From contig JAFDFH010000058.1 of assembly GCA_019309945.1 (NCBI GenBank), positions 1 through 14,705 of the forward strand: a DNA stretch of 14,705 bases, in the 5' to 3' direction. The translations under genes were made by a program, and so were the position numbers. This document shows, piece after piece, positions 1-7,106 of the stretch. The stretch's first letter is position 1. Each line of letters starts with the position of its first letter. The stretch is from Deltaproteobacteria bacterium (GTDB taxonomy: Bacteria > Desulfobacterota > Desulfobacteria > Desulfobacterales > JAFDFH01). The notes beneath the pieces are model-generated. The model was not told where the DNA came from, did not search any database, and saw only the letters and a list, made by a program, of their open reading frames with translations.

Positions 1-68
1 GCTATGCTCCTCTTTTGATTCCGGATTACCAACCAACTTACTGTAACTGGAATCGAAATGAGTATAGC
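1..68. repeat. Imperfect inverted repeat at window edge, possible terminator
   Basis: Bases 1-29 and 43-68 are imperfect reverse complements: GCTAT.CTC, then GATTCC and TTAC on the left, GTAA, GGAATC and GAG.ATAGC on the right. They are separated by a 13-nt loop. The right arm is followed by CTTTTTAATT, so the hairpin could terminate a plus-strand transcript entering from the left. The left arm starts at base 1, so it may be the end of a longer repeat element cut by the window. The rest of 69-137 shows no gene or clear signal. Confidence 0.5.
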
Positions 69-137
69 CTTTTTAATTGGAATTCAAGGCTTACTGCAAT
101 ATAGCAAGCTTAGTGGCTGAACTTTTACCGATTTTTT

Positions 138-1259
138 TCACGACGAATTTTCAATCGATTGGAATTTTTTCATAAATTTGGTGTCAATATAGTTCTTAAT
201 TTTAAAAGCGAGTCGGCCGCGAAAGATGAGCCGTTGTTTTACCAGAATCCCGGTGCCGTCCCCCAGGTTGAAGATCAGCAGATAATCTCCTCCTGGATCA
301 AAGGGCTGAAGCGCTGTCTCTTCCAATGCGGCCATCAGATTATGATAGATCACCGGGTTTTCGCGGACAGCGTAAACCCCCACCTTGTCCAGGGGCTTTT
401 CCTCAAAATAAATACAATCCCCGCCCCCAAAAATTTCCGGGTAACCTGTGCTCTGCAGGTACTGATTGACCCGCAGTCCCCCGTCAGGCCCCGTAGGCAA
501 ATCAGATGCCGCAAAAATCGGAGAAGGTCTGACCCCAAGGGCCAGAAATATGAAATCCACATCATAGGCCTGCCCGGATTCCAGTGTGACCTGCCCTGTT
601 TCAACCTCCTTCACATAGTGATTCTCAATAACTTTGATGCCGCGTTCTGTGAGTGACCGGCGGGCTAATTTATTGACTTTTTCAGGATAACGGGACATGA
701 ATTTTTTCCCGGCAAAAACCTGTATGTGAGGTCTATTTTTTCCTGAATCCTTGCATAAACGCCATAAATTCCCAGATATCTCAAGGGCAGAGGCGCCACC
801 ACCAATAATACCAACAGAAATTTTATTTCGTGAAACAAGCTCCAAGATCCTCACCTGAGCCTCCAGAAGTCTTTCAATCGGCTTAACGGCGTAGATATCT
901 TTATCTTCACCTGTTACAGCAGCCTGAGGAACATAACTGCCGGCATTGAATGAAAGCACGTCGTAGGAGACGGTTTTACCGGAATCAAGATAAACCATTT
1001 TTTCTTCAGGATCGATACGCGTAACTTTTCCCAGAATAAAACTTCCCCCCTGTTTTTCCACTACACGCTGAGTAGCAAAACGAATGTCATCCGGAGTGTA
1101 TATTCTGCTGAACATTCCCGGTCCCATACCCGAATAATAATGGCGGATCGAAGGACCGATAACGGTAACGTTATGTCCTTTTTCCATAAATTTATCCAGG
1201 TTCGCGAGTGTTACCATATGTGCATGTCCGCCACCGACAAGCACGAGATGTTTCCCCAT
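138..1259 (-). CDS. FAD-dependent pyridine nucleotide-disulfide oxidoreductase (NDH-2/SelD-N-terminal-like)
   Basis: A 373-residue two-dinucleotide-fold flavoprotein. The N-terminal FAD-binding loop LVLVGGGHAHM lies at residues 6-15. A second nucleotide-binding motif GIIGGGASALE (150-160) should bind NAD(P)H. The ALGVRPSP segment (240-247) and FGGGDC (277-282, the FAD ribityl/pyrophosphate motif) complete the family pattern. There is no CxxxxC redox disulfide, so it belongs with the NDH-2/sulfide:quinone reductase/ferredoxin-reductase branch rather than with disulfide reductases. The GGGHAH opening and the length match the flavoprotein domain often fused in front of SelD; here it stands alone. 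No membrane helix is evident; NDH-2-type relatives attach peripherally. The ATG start has GGAGGT at 1264-1269. Substrate and acceptor cannot be read from sequence; quinone or a polysulfide-like acceptor are possibilities only. A repeat element lies 54 bp upstream, so the promoter is either in that gap or in the element. Confidence 0.8.
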   Translation of the reverse strand: MGKHLVLVGGGHAHMVTLANLDKFMEKGHNVTVIGPSIRHYYSGMGPGMFSRIYTPDDIRFATQRVVEKQGGSFILGKVTRIDPEEKMVYLDSGKTVSYDVLSFNAGSYVPQAAVTGEDKDIYAVKPIERLLEAQVRILELVSRNKISVGIIGGGASALEISGNLWRLCKDSGKNRPHIQVFAGKKFMSRYPEKVNKLARRSLTERGIKVIENHYVKEVETGQVTLESGQAYDVDFIFLALGVRPSPIFAASDLPTGPDGGLRVNQYLQSTGYPEIFGGGDCIYFEEKPLDKVGVYAVRENPVIYHNLMAALEETALQPFDPGGDYLLIFNLGDGTGILVKQRLIFRGRLAFKIKNYIDTKFMKKFQSIENSS

Positions 1260-1313
1260 GTTTACCTCCGTATTGATTTGATCCGAGGGTTACCGCAGTT
1301 TTAAAATCTTAGA

Positions 1314-1458
1314 TAGTGCCCATCCAGAAACGGTCTTTTTGCCCGATCTCTGCGTTATGCTCAAAATTTTATCCTAGGAATATCAACTATATGCCTGTGG
1401 TAAAATTTTTCGCAGGCCTTGATCTCGAACAAAAATCCCCGTTTCCGGATGGACACTA
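1314..1458. repeat. Miniature inverted-repeat element, type A copy 1
   Basis: A 145-bp element with ends TAGTGCCCATCCAGAAACGG and, read inward from the other side, TAGTGTCCATCCGGAAACGG (18 of 20 identical). It is bounded by TA on both sides, as for a TA target-site duplication. The interior is itself nearly palindromic around 1375-1400 (GGAATAT..ATATGCC), so the whole unit can fold as one long hairpin. It has no coding capacity. Near-identical copies are at 4999-5122 (truncated), 13334-13478 and, inverted, 14527-14671. Confidence 0.9.
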
Positions 1459-1804
1459 GATATCATTCTTTTCAGGATTATGTAAAGAGCAGAAATTCCC
1501 TAAAACGGGTTTCCGGTTTTTTGTCAGTTGATGGGAACATTACCCGTTTGTTAATATTATGACAATTCATATTCAGGAAGGGATGGTCTGTTTATAGAAG
1601 GCGGTATCTACTGTTTGAATCCTCAAGCGTTACCAGTGGTGTCATATTTGAGGGTTTATGCTTGAAATTTCCTAACGACAATGCGATAAACAGCAAGTAG
1701 GCTCAGGGATTTCGCCGCAATCAACCGTAACCGTGAACCCTGAACCGGAAAACCTGAATAGTATCAAAAATTTGTCTTTCAATTTCAAAAGGGAGGGGAA
1801 TGCC
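1459..1804 (+). other. metF upstream region with two hairpins
   Basis: No gene was found. AAACGGGT (1503-1510) and ACCCGTTT (1542-1549) form a perfect 8-bp stem that TTCC/GGAA can extend inward. A weak promoter candidate is TTGATG (1528-1533) with TAATAT (1552-1557), 18-bp spacer. Further down are two mutually exclusive stems: CCTCAA (1621-1626) with TTGAGG (1648-1653), and TCAAGC (1623-1628) with GCTTGA (1660-1665). This resembles a switching leader, but I recognise no known SAM, SAH, THF or cobalamin riboswitch, and no U-tract terminator follows. Confidence 0.35.
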
Positions 1805-2686
1805 ATGCGCGTGACAGATCTGTGGAAAAAAAAGAAACAGCCAACAATTTCTTTTGAGTTATTTCCGGCAAGGAATGAAAAGGCGGCAGAACAATTGGAG
1901 AAGGTAATCGACGATCTGGTAACCCTGCAGCCGGATTTCGTATCGGTTACTTTCGGTGCCGGAGGCTCGACACGTGAAGGTTCGCGTCAGCTCCTGGATA
2001 AGCTCAAGAATGATAAGGGGTTTGAGGTGGTTGCGTATTTCGCCGGATACGGTCTGGGACCGGATGATATAAGATCGGTTCTGGACAGTTACAAGGCCCT
2101 CGGAATTGAGACGATCTTAGCCGTACGCGGTGATCCGCCCCATGATGATAAAACTTTTGAACCTCATCCTGATAGTTTCCTCTATGCATCGGACATACTT
2201 GCCTTTATCAAGGCCGATTATGATTTTTGCATGGGGTGTGCGGGCTACCCCGAAGGTCATATCGACGCCGAAACAAAGGAAAAAGACCTCGAATACCTTA
2301 AACTGAAGGTGGATCATGGTGCCCAGTACATTGTCACCAATTATTGCTACGACAATCAATACTTCTTAGATTTCGTTGATCGTTGCAAAGCCATCGGCAT
2401 CGATGTTCCCATTGTACCGGGTGTGATGCCCATTTACAGCGTGAAGATGATGGAAATGCTAGCCAATCTTTGCGGGGCCACTATTACAGACGAAGTACGA
2501 AACGGATTGGCCGATTTACCCCCGGAAGATAAAGCGGCGGTGGCCAATTTTGGAATCGATTTCGCTACCCAACAATGCAGGGAATTAATCGAACAGGGCG
2601 TTCCGGGCCTGCATATTTACACCATGGATCGCAGTAAGGCATCACTGGAAATTATCAAAAGGTTAAAAAAGGAAGGGATGTTGTAG
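1805..2686 (+). CDS. metF: 5,10-methylenetetrahydrofolate reductase (MetF)
   Basis: A 293-residue TIM-barrel flavoprotein, close to the usual bacterial MetF length (about 296). It reduces methylene-THF to methyl-THF for methionine synthesis and, in Wood-Ljungdahl organisms, for the methyl branch. Family motifs in order: SFELFPARN (16-24, with the catalytic Glu of the usual FEFFPP), VSVTFGAGGSTR, AVRGDPP, CAGYPEGH, AQYIVTNY and GLHIYTMDRS near the C-terminus. Two positions differ from the common pattern: the FEFFPP box reads FELFPA, and the Gln usually in the IVTQ box is Asn. The frame is open 24 codons further up to a GTG at 1733, but GGGAGGGG at 1791-1798 places the start at ATG 1805. No metV, metH or other folate gene is adjacent, so it appears to be a single-gene unit, convergent with the TetR gene. 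The partner (NADH, ferredoxin or MetV-type) cannot be told. Confidence 0.93.
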   Translation: MRVTDLWKKKKQPTISFELFPARNEKAAEQLEKVIDDLVTLQPDFVSVTFGAGGSTREGSRQLLDKLKNDKGFEVVAYFAGYGLGPDDIRSVLDSYKALGIETILAVRGDPPHDDKTFEPHPDSFLYASDILAFIKADYDFCMGCAGYPEGHIDAETKEKDLEYLKLKVDHGAQYIVTNYCYDNQYFLDFVDRCKAIGIDVPIVPGVMPIYSVKMMEMLANLCGATITDEVRNGLADLPPEDKAAVANFGIDFATQQCRELIEQGVPGLHIYTMDRSKASLEIIKRLKKEGML

Positions 2687-2693
2687 TTTATTT

Positions 2694-2874
2694 AGGGTCT
2701 TGAAATCAATAACTCATTGGAATTGGCGCACAGACTTAGGACAGATTTGGTCGATCTGATTGAGCAAAACCGCAAGCGTAGTTGTACCACGTTGAGGATT
2801 TTGTGATTGAGGATCGGCCCAAGATGGTCTGAAGCTGGGATGCAAAAACGATGAGTTATTTATTTTCAGACCCT
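2694..2874. repeat. Divergent inverted-repeat element, type E
   Basis: A 181-bp unit whose ends match as inverted repeats (left AGGGTCTTGAAATCAATAAC, right end read inward AGGGTCTGAAAATAAATAAC, then CTCAT in both). The ends differ completely from the other types. The centre retains the order of the common core: AACCGCA, a short hairpin, TTGAGGATTTT, a GATTGAG-like block and a CCCAAGATGG block. It starts 8 bp after the metF stop and abuts the next element, so the whole metF/tetR convergent gap is repeat DNA. It could act as a bidirectional terminator. Confidence 0.7.
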
Positions 2875-2993
2875 TAGTAGCCAAACGCAAACGAATAAAT
2901 TTTACCTACAGGAATACATTAGCGTATTTTGAGGATTAAAATCTGAGCCTGACGCCGAAATTGGGAAAAATAGCAGTTTTCGTTCAGGCACTA
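2875..2993. repeat. Miniature inverted-repeat element, type C copy 1 (short)
   Basis: A 119-bp copy related to 8429-8574 over its core and right half (CAGGAATACATTAGCGTATT, then GCCTGACGCCGAAATTGGG) and ending ..GTTCAGGCACTA. The left end TAGTAGCC is diverged or shortened. It shares its left TA with the right edge of the type E element. Its terminal TA plus the next G, read on the minus strand, form the TAG stop codon of the TetR gene. Confidence 0.8.
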
Positions 2994-3692
2994 TTTATGA
3001 TGGTAATAAGATCCAACGAACGCCAGGACAAATTGGGCGTAATGATCTACGGAAATGTTTCTTTCGGTATATTTTCGGCGCTTCAGGTACCAATCCTGGA
3101 GCATGGCTTTGATGACGCTTGCGCTCATCCGGTGATCCCGCTGCACAAACACGCCTTCTATTTGTCCCTGTCTGAAAATGTCCTCAAAAATTTTCTCCGT
3201 ATAGCGCTCGCTTGCAATTGCTTTTGCACGCTCCTTGCGGGTCAGGTTTTTCGCTTCCATGTACGAGAAATAAAACCATGGTTGCATGGCTTCGCTTAAA
3301 TACAGGTGGATCTGAATCGCTACACGAAGCCTGGCAGTTGCGTCTTTTTCGGTTTCAATATATTGTTCCAAAATACGCAGGGTAATGGTACGCCGCTGGT
3401 GCTGGAGCATCTCTAAAAGTTCCTCTTTGCTTGAAAAGTAGGAATAGAGCGCTCCCATGCTCAGGCCGGTTTCCCGGCTGAGATCACGCAGGGTCATTGC
3501 CTGGAAGCCTTTTTTATTGCTGATCTTAAGGGTGGCGTTGAATATTTTCTCAAGGTTTTTAATGACGGTGTTTTCATTTTTAACCCGGATGGTTTCCCGG
3601 TTTGCGGCCAACACTTCCCGGCAAATAGCTTGCCTGGAAAGATTAACCATTTTCTTAAAATCGGTATAATTCATTTTTTTGTCGTCCCGCAC
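2991..3692 (-). CDS. TetR/AcrR-family transcriptional regulator
   Basis: A 233-residue one-component repressor. The DNA-binding helix-turn-helix lies at about residues 65-92 (MTLRDLSRETGLS, then MGALYSYFSSKEELL), the classic TetR signature. It is preceded by an unusually long N-terminal extension of about 45 residues. The C-terminal half is a ligand/dimerisation domain. The GTG start overlaps the TAG of the upstream acyl-CoA dehydrogenase by one base (TAGTG), suggesting translational coupling. An ATG at 3674 is the alternative start; neither has a strong Shine-Dalgarno. Co-transcription with an acyl-CoA dehydrogenase suggests an acyl-CoA or fatty-acid ligand and autoregulation through the palindrome at 5148-5161. 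The stop codon lies inside a repeat-element terminus, so the original C-terminus may have been longer or different. Confidence 0.9.
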   Translation of the reverse strand: MRDDKKMNYTDFKKMVNLSRQAICREVLAANRETIRVKNENTVIKNLEKIFNATLKISNKKGFQAMTLRDLSRETGLSMGALYSYFSSKEELLEMLQHQRRTITLRILEQYIETEKDATARLRVAIQIHLYLSEAMQPWFYFSYMEAKNLTRKERAKAIASERYTEKIFEDIFRQGQIEGVFVQRDHRMSASVIKAMLQDWYLKRRKYTERNISVDHYAQFVLAFVGSYYHHK

Positions 3693-4897
3693 TATTTAAT
3701 CTGCTTGCCCTCATATCCTTTCATAATCTGTCGTGCAACCGCGACCTTGTGGACCTCGTCGGCACCGTCATAGATCCGGGCGGCCCGTTCATGACGATAA
3801 AAAAAAGCAAGGATTGTATCATCCGTCATCCCCAATCCGCCATGGACCTGCAACGCGCGATCAACAACCTTCTGCATAACGTTGGCCACCACAAATTTAA
3901 TCATGGAGATCTCTTTACGGGCCGCCTTGGCACCCACGGTCTCAATCATCCATGCGGCATGGAGCACCATCAGCCTGGCTGCCTGTATATCTGCAGCACA
4001 TTCGGCGATCCAAGCCTGAATGATCTGTTTACCGGCCAGGGTTTTGTCCGGAGAAATGATTCGGTCCCGAGCACGGGCACACATGAGATCAAAGGCCCGA
4101 TTACAGATTCCGACCCACCGCATGCAATGATGGATTCTCCCGGGACCAAGCCTCTCCTGTGCGACCACGAATCCATGACCTTCGGGACCCAGCCGGTTCT
4201 TCTGGGGCACCCTGCAGGATTGATAGAGTATCTCCCCGTGGCTGAAAAAATCTTCACCGGCATGACCCATCACCGGTATATTACGTACTAAATTGAACCC
4301 CGGGGTGTCACAGGGGACAATGATCATACTCGCCCGTAGATAGGGGTCGGCCTCGGGGTTGGTTACCGCCATAACAATGGCAAATTGGGCGCCATCTGCA
4401 GCGGTCGCATACCATTTCTGACCGTTGACAATATAGTCTGGTCCGTCTTTAACGGCTGTTGTGTCCATCATGACCGGATTTGAACCCGGCAGTTCCACCT
4501 CGGTCATGGAAAAACAGCTCCTGATTTTGCCTTCCACCAGAGGACGCAGGTATGTTTCCTTCTGTTCATCGGTGCCAAAAAGATATAAAATTTCTATATT
4601 GCCGGCATCCGGAGCATGGCACCCGAAAACGAAATGTCCTAGGGGGCTGCGGCCTAAAGACTCTGAGACCAGGGCGTGTTCCACCAGGTTGAGCCCCATG
4701 CCGCCATACGCCCGGGGGTGATTCGGTGCCCACAACTCCATCTGCTTGACCATTTCGCGTTTTTTTTCGATTTCGGGTAGAAGATACTTACACGGTCTTG
4801 TCAGGAAATCGGGCTCCATCGGTATCAGTTCCCTGTCCACGAACTCGTCAATCATCTCTGTGATCATCTTCATCTTTTCCGATACGGTAAAGTCCAT
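3692..4897 (-). CDS. Acyl-CoA dehydrogenase (ACAD10/11-like)
   Basis: A 401-residue FAD enzyme catalysing alpha,beta-dehydrogenation of an acyl-CoA, with electrons delivered to ETF. Landmarks: the helical N-terminal domain (1-120), the FAD/substrate strand CFSMTEVELPGSN (128-140), NGQKWYATAADG (158-169), ERLGPGR (248-254), ALQVHGGLGMT (348-358) and RHERAARIYDGADEVH (368-383). The residue where medium-chain enzymes have the catalytic Glu of IYEG is Asp377 (IYDG), as in ACAD10/11-like relatives. Chain-length preference cannot be inferred safely. The ATG start is supported by AAGGAG at 4904-4909. It is first in an operon with the TetR gene and divergent from etfBA, so the ETF it uses is probably the neighbouring one. 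Confidence 0.92.
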   Translation of the reverse strand: MDFTVSEKMKMITEMIDEFVDRELIPMEPDFLTRPCKYLLPEIEKKREMVKQMELWAPNHPRAYGGMGLNLVEHALVSESLGRSPLGHFVFGCHAPDAGNIEILYLFGTDEQKETYLRPLVEGKIRSCFSMTEVELPGSNPVMMDTTAVKDGPDYIVNGQKWYATAADGAQFAIVMAVTNPEADPYLRASMIIVPCDTPGFNLVRNIPVMGHAGEDFFSHGEILYQSCRVPQKNRLGPEGHGFVVAQERLGPGRIHHCMRWVGICNRAFDLMCARARDRIISPDKTLAGKQIIQAWIAECAADIQAARLMVLHAAWMIETVGAKAARKEISMIKFVVANVMQKVVDRALQVHGGLGMTDDTILAFFYRHERAARIYDGADEVHKVAVARQIMKGYEGKQIK

Positions 4898-4998
4898 AAT
4901 AAGCTCCTTATCTGGTGTTCGTCCATAAATGCGGTAGTTTATTCAAAATCAGGATATACGTTCCGTCCTAATGGGATTAACCGCAGCAACATATTAAT

Positions 4999-5122
4999 TA
5001 GTGCCCATCCAGAAATGGTCTTTTTGCCCGATCTCTGCGTTATGCTCAAAATTTTATCCTCGGAATATCAACTATATGCCTGCGGTAAAATTTTTCGCAG
5101 GCCTTGATCTCGAACAAAAACG
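4999..5122. repeat. Type A repeat element, right end missing
   Basis: Matches copy 1 (1314-1458) from TAGTGCCCATCCAGAAA through the core to CTCGAACAAAAACGG, after which the similarity stops. The last 20-odd bases that carry the right inverted repeat are absent. The truncated end sits about 25 bp from the TetR-type palindrome, so the element lies within the divergent control region and probably in the 5' leader of the acyl-CoA dehydrogenase mRNA, unless that promoter lies in 4898-4998. Confidence 0.85.
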
Positions 5123-5147
5123 GAAATGTGAAAGTCAAGTAAAAACG

Positions 5148-5161
5148 AGCGAGCGTTCGCT
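5148..5161. promoter_or_regulatory. Putative TetR operator
   Basis: AGCGAGCGTTCGCT is a 14-bp palindrome with a single non-complementary pair (positions 6 and 9). It lies between divergent genes of one functional module, one of which is encoded with a TetR regulator. Its length, symmetry and position just upstream of a TTGACA box fit a TetR-family operator. The assignment to this regulator is inference. Confidence 0.6.
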
Positions 5162-5167
5162 TTTTTC

Positions 5168-5197
5168 TTGACAGAGAATTCCCTCTTGACATATCCT
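5168..5197 (+). promoter_or_regulatory. Candidate sigma70-type promoter for etfBA-DUF362
   Basis: TTGACA at 5168-5173 is a perfect -35 box. TATCCT at 5192-5197 (18-bp spacer) is a modest -10 box. A second TTGACA at 5186-5191 has no good -10 partner. The -35 box begins 6 bp after the putative operator. Initiation just after 5197 would leave a leader of roughly 120 nt before etfB. On the minus strand, CTTGAC is also visible at about 5133-5138, but I see no convincing -10. Confidence 0.45.
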
Positions 5198-5324
5198 TCA
5201 CAAAATCGGCCTTGCGCACGCCGTGATAATTTTGTGGATTCATGACTCTCCCCACTAAATAGCAATTAAAAGGTTACCGGGATACCCAAGTCCTGGCCTT
5301 TGTAAACGGCTACGGTAATAACAT

Positions 5325-6107
5325 ATGAAAATTCTTGTTTGCGTAAAACAGGTCCCGGAAATTGAACAGGCCCTAAGTATCGACGAATCTGCAACACGGA
5401 TCGTCGTGGATGATCCAGATGCTTTTCGGATGAGTCGATTTGATGCCCACGCTGTTGAGGAGGCGATCGCAATCAAGCAAACCTTTAGGGACAACACCAC
5501 CGTTGATGTCATCACGGTCGGACCGGAGCGGGCTGCCACGGTGGTAAGGCGAGCGATTGGTATGGGCGCAGATAATGGGATTCATATTCATACCCATCAA
5601 AATGGCTATCTGAGCCCCTTTGTAATCGCCTCCTGGATCGCTTCCCACGCCAAGCATAATATCTATGATCTGATTTTCACGGGGGTCATGTCTGAAGATG
5701 AGATGCAGGGTCAAGTCGGACCACTTGTAGCGGAATTCCTTGGCTTGCCCTGTGCTACTGCTGTCATCTGTCAACGCGTGTATCCTCAAGCTAAAACTCT
5801 TTACGTGGAGAGGGAGGTTGAGGGTGGCGCGAGGGATATGCTTGAACTTCAATTTCCCGCGCTCCTGACAATCCAGAGCGGTATCAATCAACCGCGCTAT
5901 CCATCCCTTTCGAATCTTCTGCGTGCAAAGCCGGAAAAGATACAAACTATTGAAGCCGTGTCACTCGAACAACCCAGGCCCCGGCAAAAACGTGTCCGTC
6001 TGGCCCTTCCGAAAAGATCACGATCCGGTTTGGTTCTGAAAGGCACACAAAAGGAAAATGCATTGAAGCTGTTACAAATTTTACAGGAAAAGGCTTTTAT
6101 CTGGTAA
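5325..6107 (+). CDS. etfB: Electron transfer flavoprotein, beta subunit
   Basis: A 260-residue EtfB/FixA-type protein. It opens with the canonical MKILVCVKQVP and has the conserved TVGPERA loop (64-70), FTGVMSEDEMQGQVGP (118-133) in the nucleotide-binding site, VEREVEGGARD (161-171) and the partner-docking recognition loop around PRYPSLSNLLRAKPEKI (190-206). With EtfA it forms the heterodimer that accepts electrons from acyl-CoA dehydrogenase. Whether this ETF is bifurcating cannot be decided from these motifs. The start is fixed by the conserved N-terminus, although the upstream ACGGTAAT is a poor ribosome-binding site. First gene of a three-gene plus-strand operon, 6 bp before etfA. Confidence 0.95.
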   Translation: MKILVCVKQVPEIEQALSIDESATRIVVDDPDAFRMSRFDAHAVEEAIAIKQTFRDNTTVDVITVGPERAATVVRRAIGMGADNGIHIHTHQNGYLSPFVIASWIASHAKHNIYDLIFTGVMSEDEMQGQVGPLVAEFLGLPCATAVICQRVYPQAKTLYVEREVEGGARDMLELQFPALLTIQSGINQPRYPSLSNLLRAKPEKIQTIEAVSLEQPRPRQKRVRLALPKRSRSGLVLKGTQKENALKLLQILQEKAFIW

Positions 6108-6113
6108 AAAAAC

Positions 6114-7106
6114 ATGCAGTCAACCATTGTTATCATCGCGGAACATATCGAAGGTAAGCTAAAGGCGATTACCTTTGAACTGGCGGCCTTGGCTCTCACT
6201 CTGCAGCAGCACAAACCGGGCGTGGTAAAGGCGGTTATCCTCGGGAATGATATGGAAGAAACGGCATTGAAGCTCTCCCGGACAACCGGTCTGGATGTAA
6301 TGGGTATCGAAGTACCCGGACTTGTTTCGTATCATGGGGAGGTGTATAAGGCCATTTTAAGCAAATTGCTCGGTGAGCTCCAACCGGCCTATGTCTGCAT
6401 TGCCCATACGAATCAGGGATTGGACTTCGCGCCAGGTCTAGCGGTGGGCATTGACGCAGCCTGTATCACAGGCGTTGAACAGGTGTTTCACGAGAATAAA
6501 TGTATTTATTTTTCCCGGGTGACATATAATGGAAAAATTATTGCGACAGTTACTGCGGAAATCGAACCGGTGGTTGTCACTTTACAGCCCGGGCGATTCA
6601 AACCCCATTTTTCGAAAAATTCAACCGCCGGGCTTGTGGAGTTACGCACGCTGCCGTATCTTCCTCAGACGTCACGTTCTTTGGGTATCCGGCCTGCTCA
6701 AACGGATGATGCAGGCCTTGCAGAGGCTCGGGTTATTGTTTCAGCCGGAAGGGGTATCGGTAAAAAAGAAAATCTAAACCTCCTATACCGACTGGCCGAA
6801 CTATTCCCTAAATCGAGTGTGGCCGGTTCTCGTCTGGTGTGTGACATGGATTGGCTGGAAAAACAGCGACAAGTCGGGATTACCGGTAATACCGTCGCCC
6901 CCGAACTTTATATAGCCTGCGGCATATCCGGGGCTGTTCAGCACGTTGCCGGTATGGGCGATGCCGGTTTTATCGTGGCCGTCAACACCGATCCCAATGC
7001 AGCGATCTTTAATGTGTCTGATATTTGTATCGTGGAAGACCTTACCACCTTTATTCCCGAAGTCCTTGCGGCATATAAAGAAAAAAAGGAGGCAAAACAT
7101 GAGTAA
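6114..7106 (+). CDS. etfA: Electron transfer flavoprotein, alpha subunit
   Basis: A 330-residue EtfA. Residues 1-185 are the N-terminal nucleotide-binding-like domain. The C-terminal FAD domain carries VSAGRGIGKKENL (209-221), GSRLVCDMDWL (238-248), RQVGITGNTVAPELYIACG (252-270), SGAVQHVAGM (272-281) and AVNTDPNAAIF (289-299). These are the standard FAD-binding and family-signature blocks. The segment that commonly reads GASRAAVDAGW is altered here (AGSRLVCDMDW), with a cysteine at 243. The ribosome-binding site is weak; translation probably depends on coupling to etfB, whose stop lies 6 bp upstream. The last 8 bases overlap the next gene's start. Confidence 0.95.
   Translation: MQSTIVIIAEHIEGKLKAITFELAALALTLQQHKPGVVKAVILGNDMEETALKLSRTTGLDVMGIEVPGLVSYHGEVYKAILSKLLGELQPAYVCIAHTNQGLDFAPGLAVGIDAACITGVEQVFHENKCIYFSRVTYNGKIIATVTAEIEPVVVTLQPGRFKPHFSKNSTAGLVELRTLPYLPQTSRSLGIRPAQTDDAGLAEARVIVSAGRGIGKKENLNLLYRLAELFPKSSVAGSRLVCDMDWLEKQRQVGITGNTVAPELYIACGISGAVQHVAGMGDAGFIVAVNTDPNAAIFNVSDICIVEDLTTFIPEVLAAYKEKKEAKHE

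Noticed and set aside
159..656. 165-residue plus-strand open frame
   Set aside because: Fully antisense to the flavoprotein gene, with no family motif or ribosome-binding site; the minus-strand frame has clear FAD motifs.
1733..1804. 24-codon N-terminal extension of MetF from a GTG
   Set aside because: The extension has no similarity to MetF, while GGGAGGGG sits correctly before ATG 1805 and gives the usual protein length.
4898..4998. Promoter for the acyl-CoA dehydrogenase between the repeat element and the gene
   Set aside because: I looked for -35/-10 pairs on the minus strand and found none convincing; left unassigned.
5373..5945. 190-residue minus-strand open frame
   Set aside because: Antisense shadow of etfB; no recognisable domain and no start signal.
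6946..7098. 51-codon N-terminal extension of the DUF362 protein
   Set aside because: It would lie wholly inside etfA; a strong AAGGAGG precedes ATG 7099.
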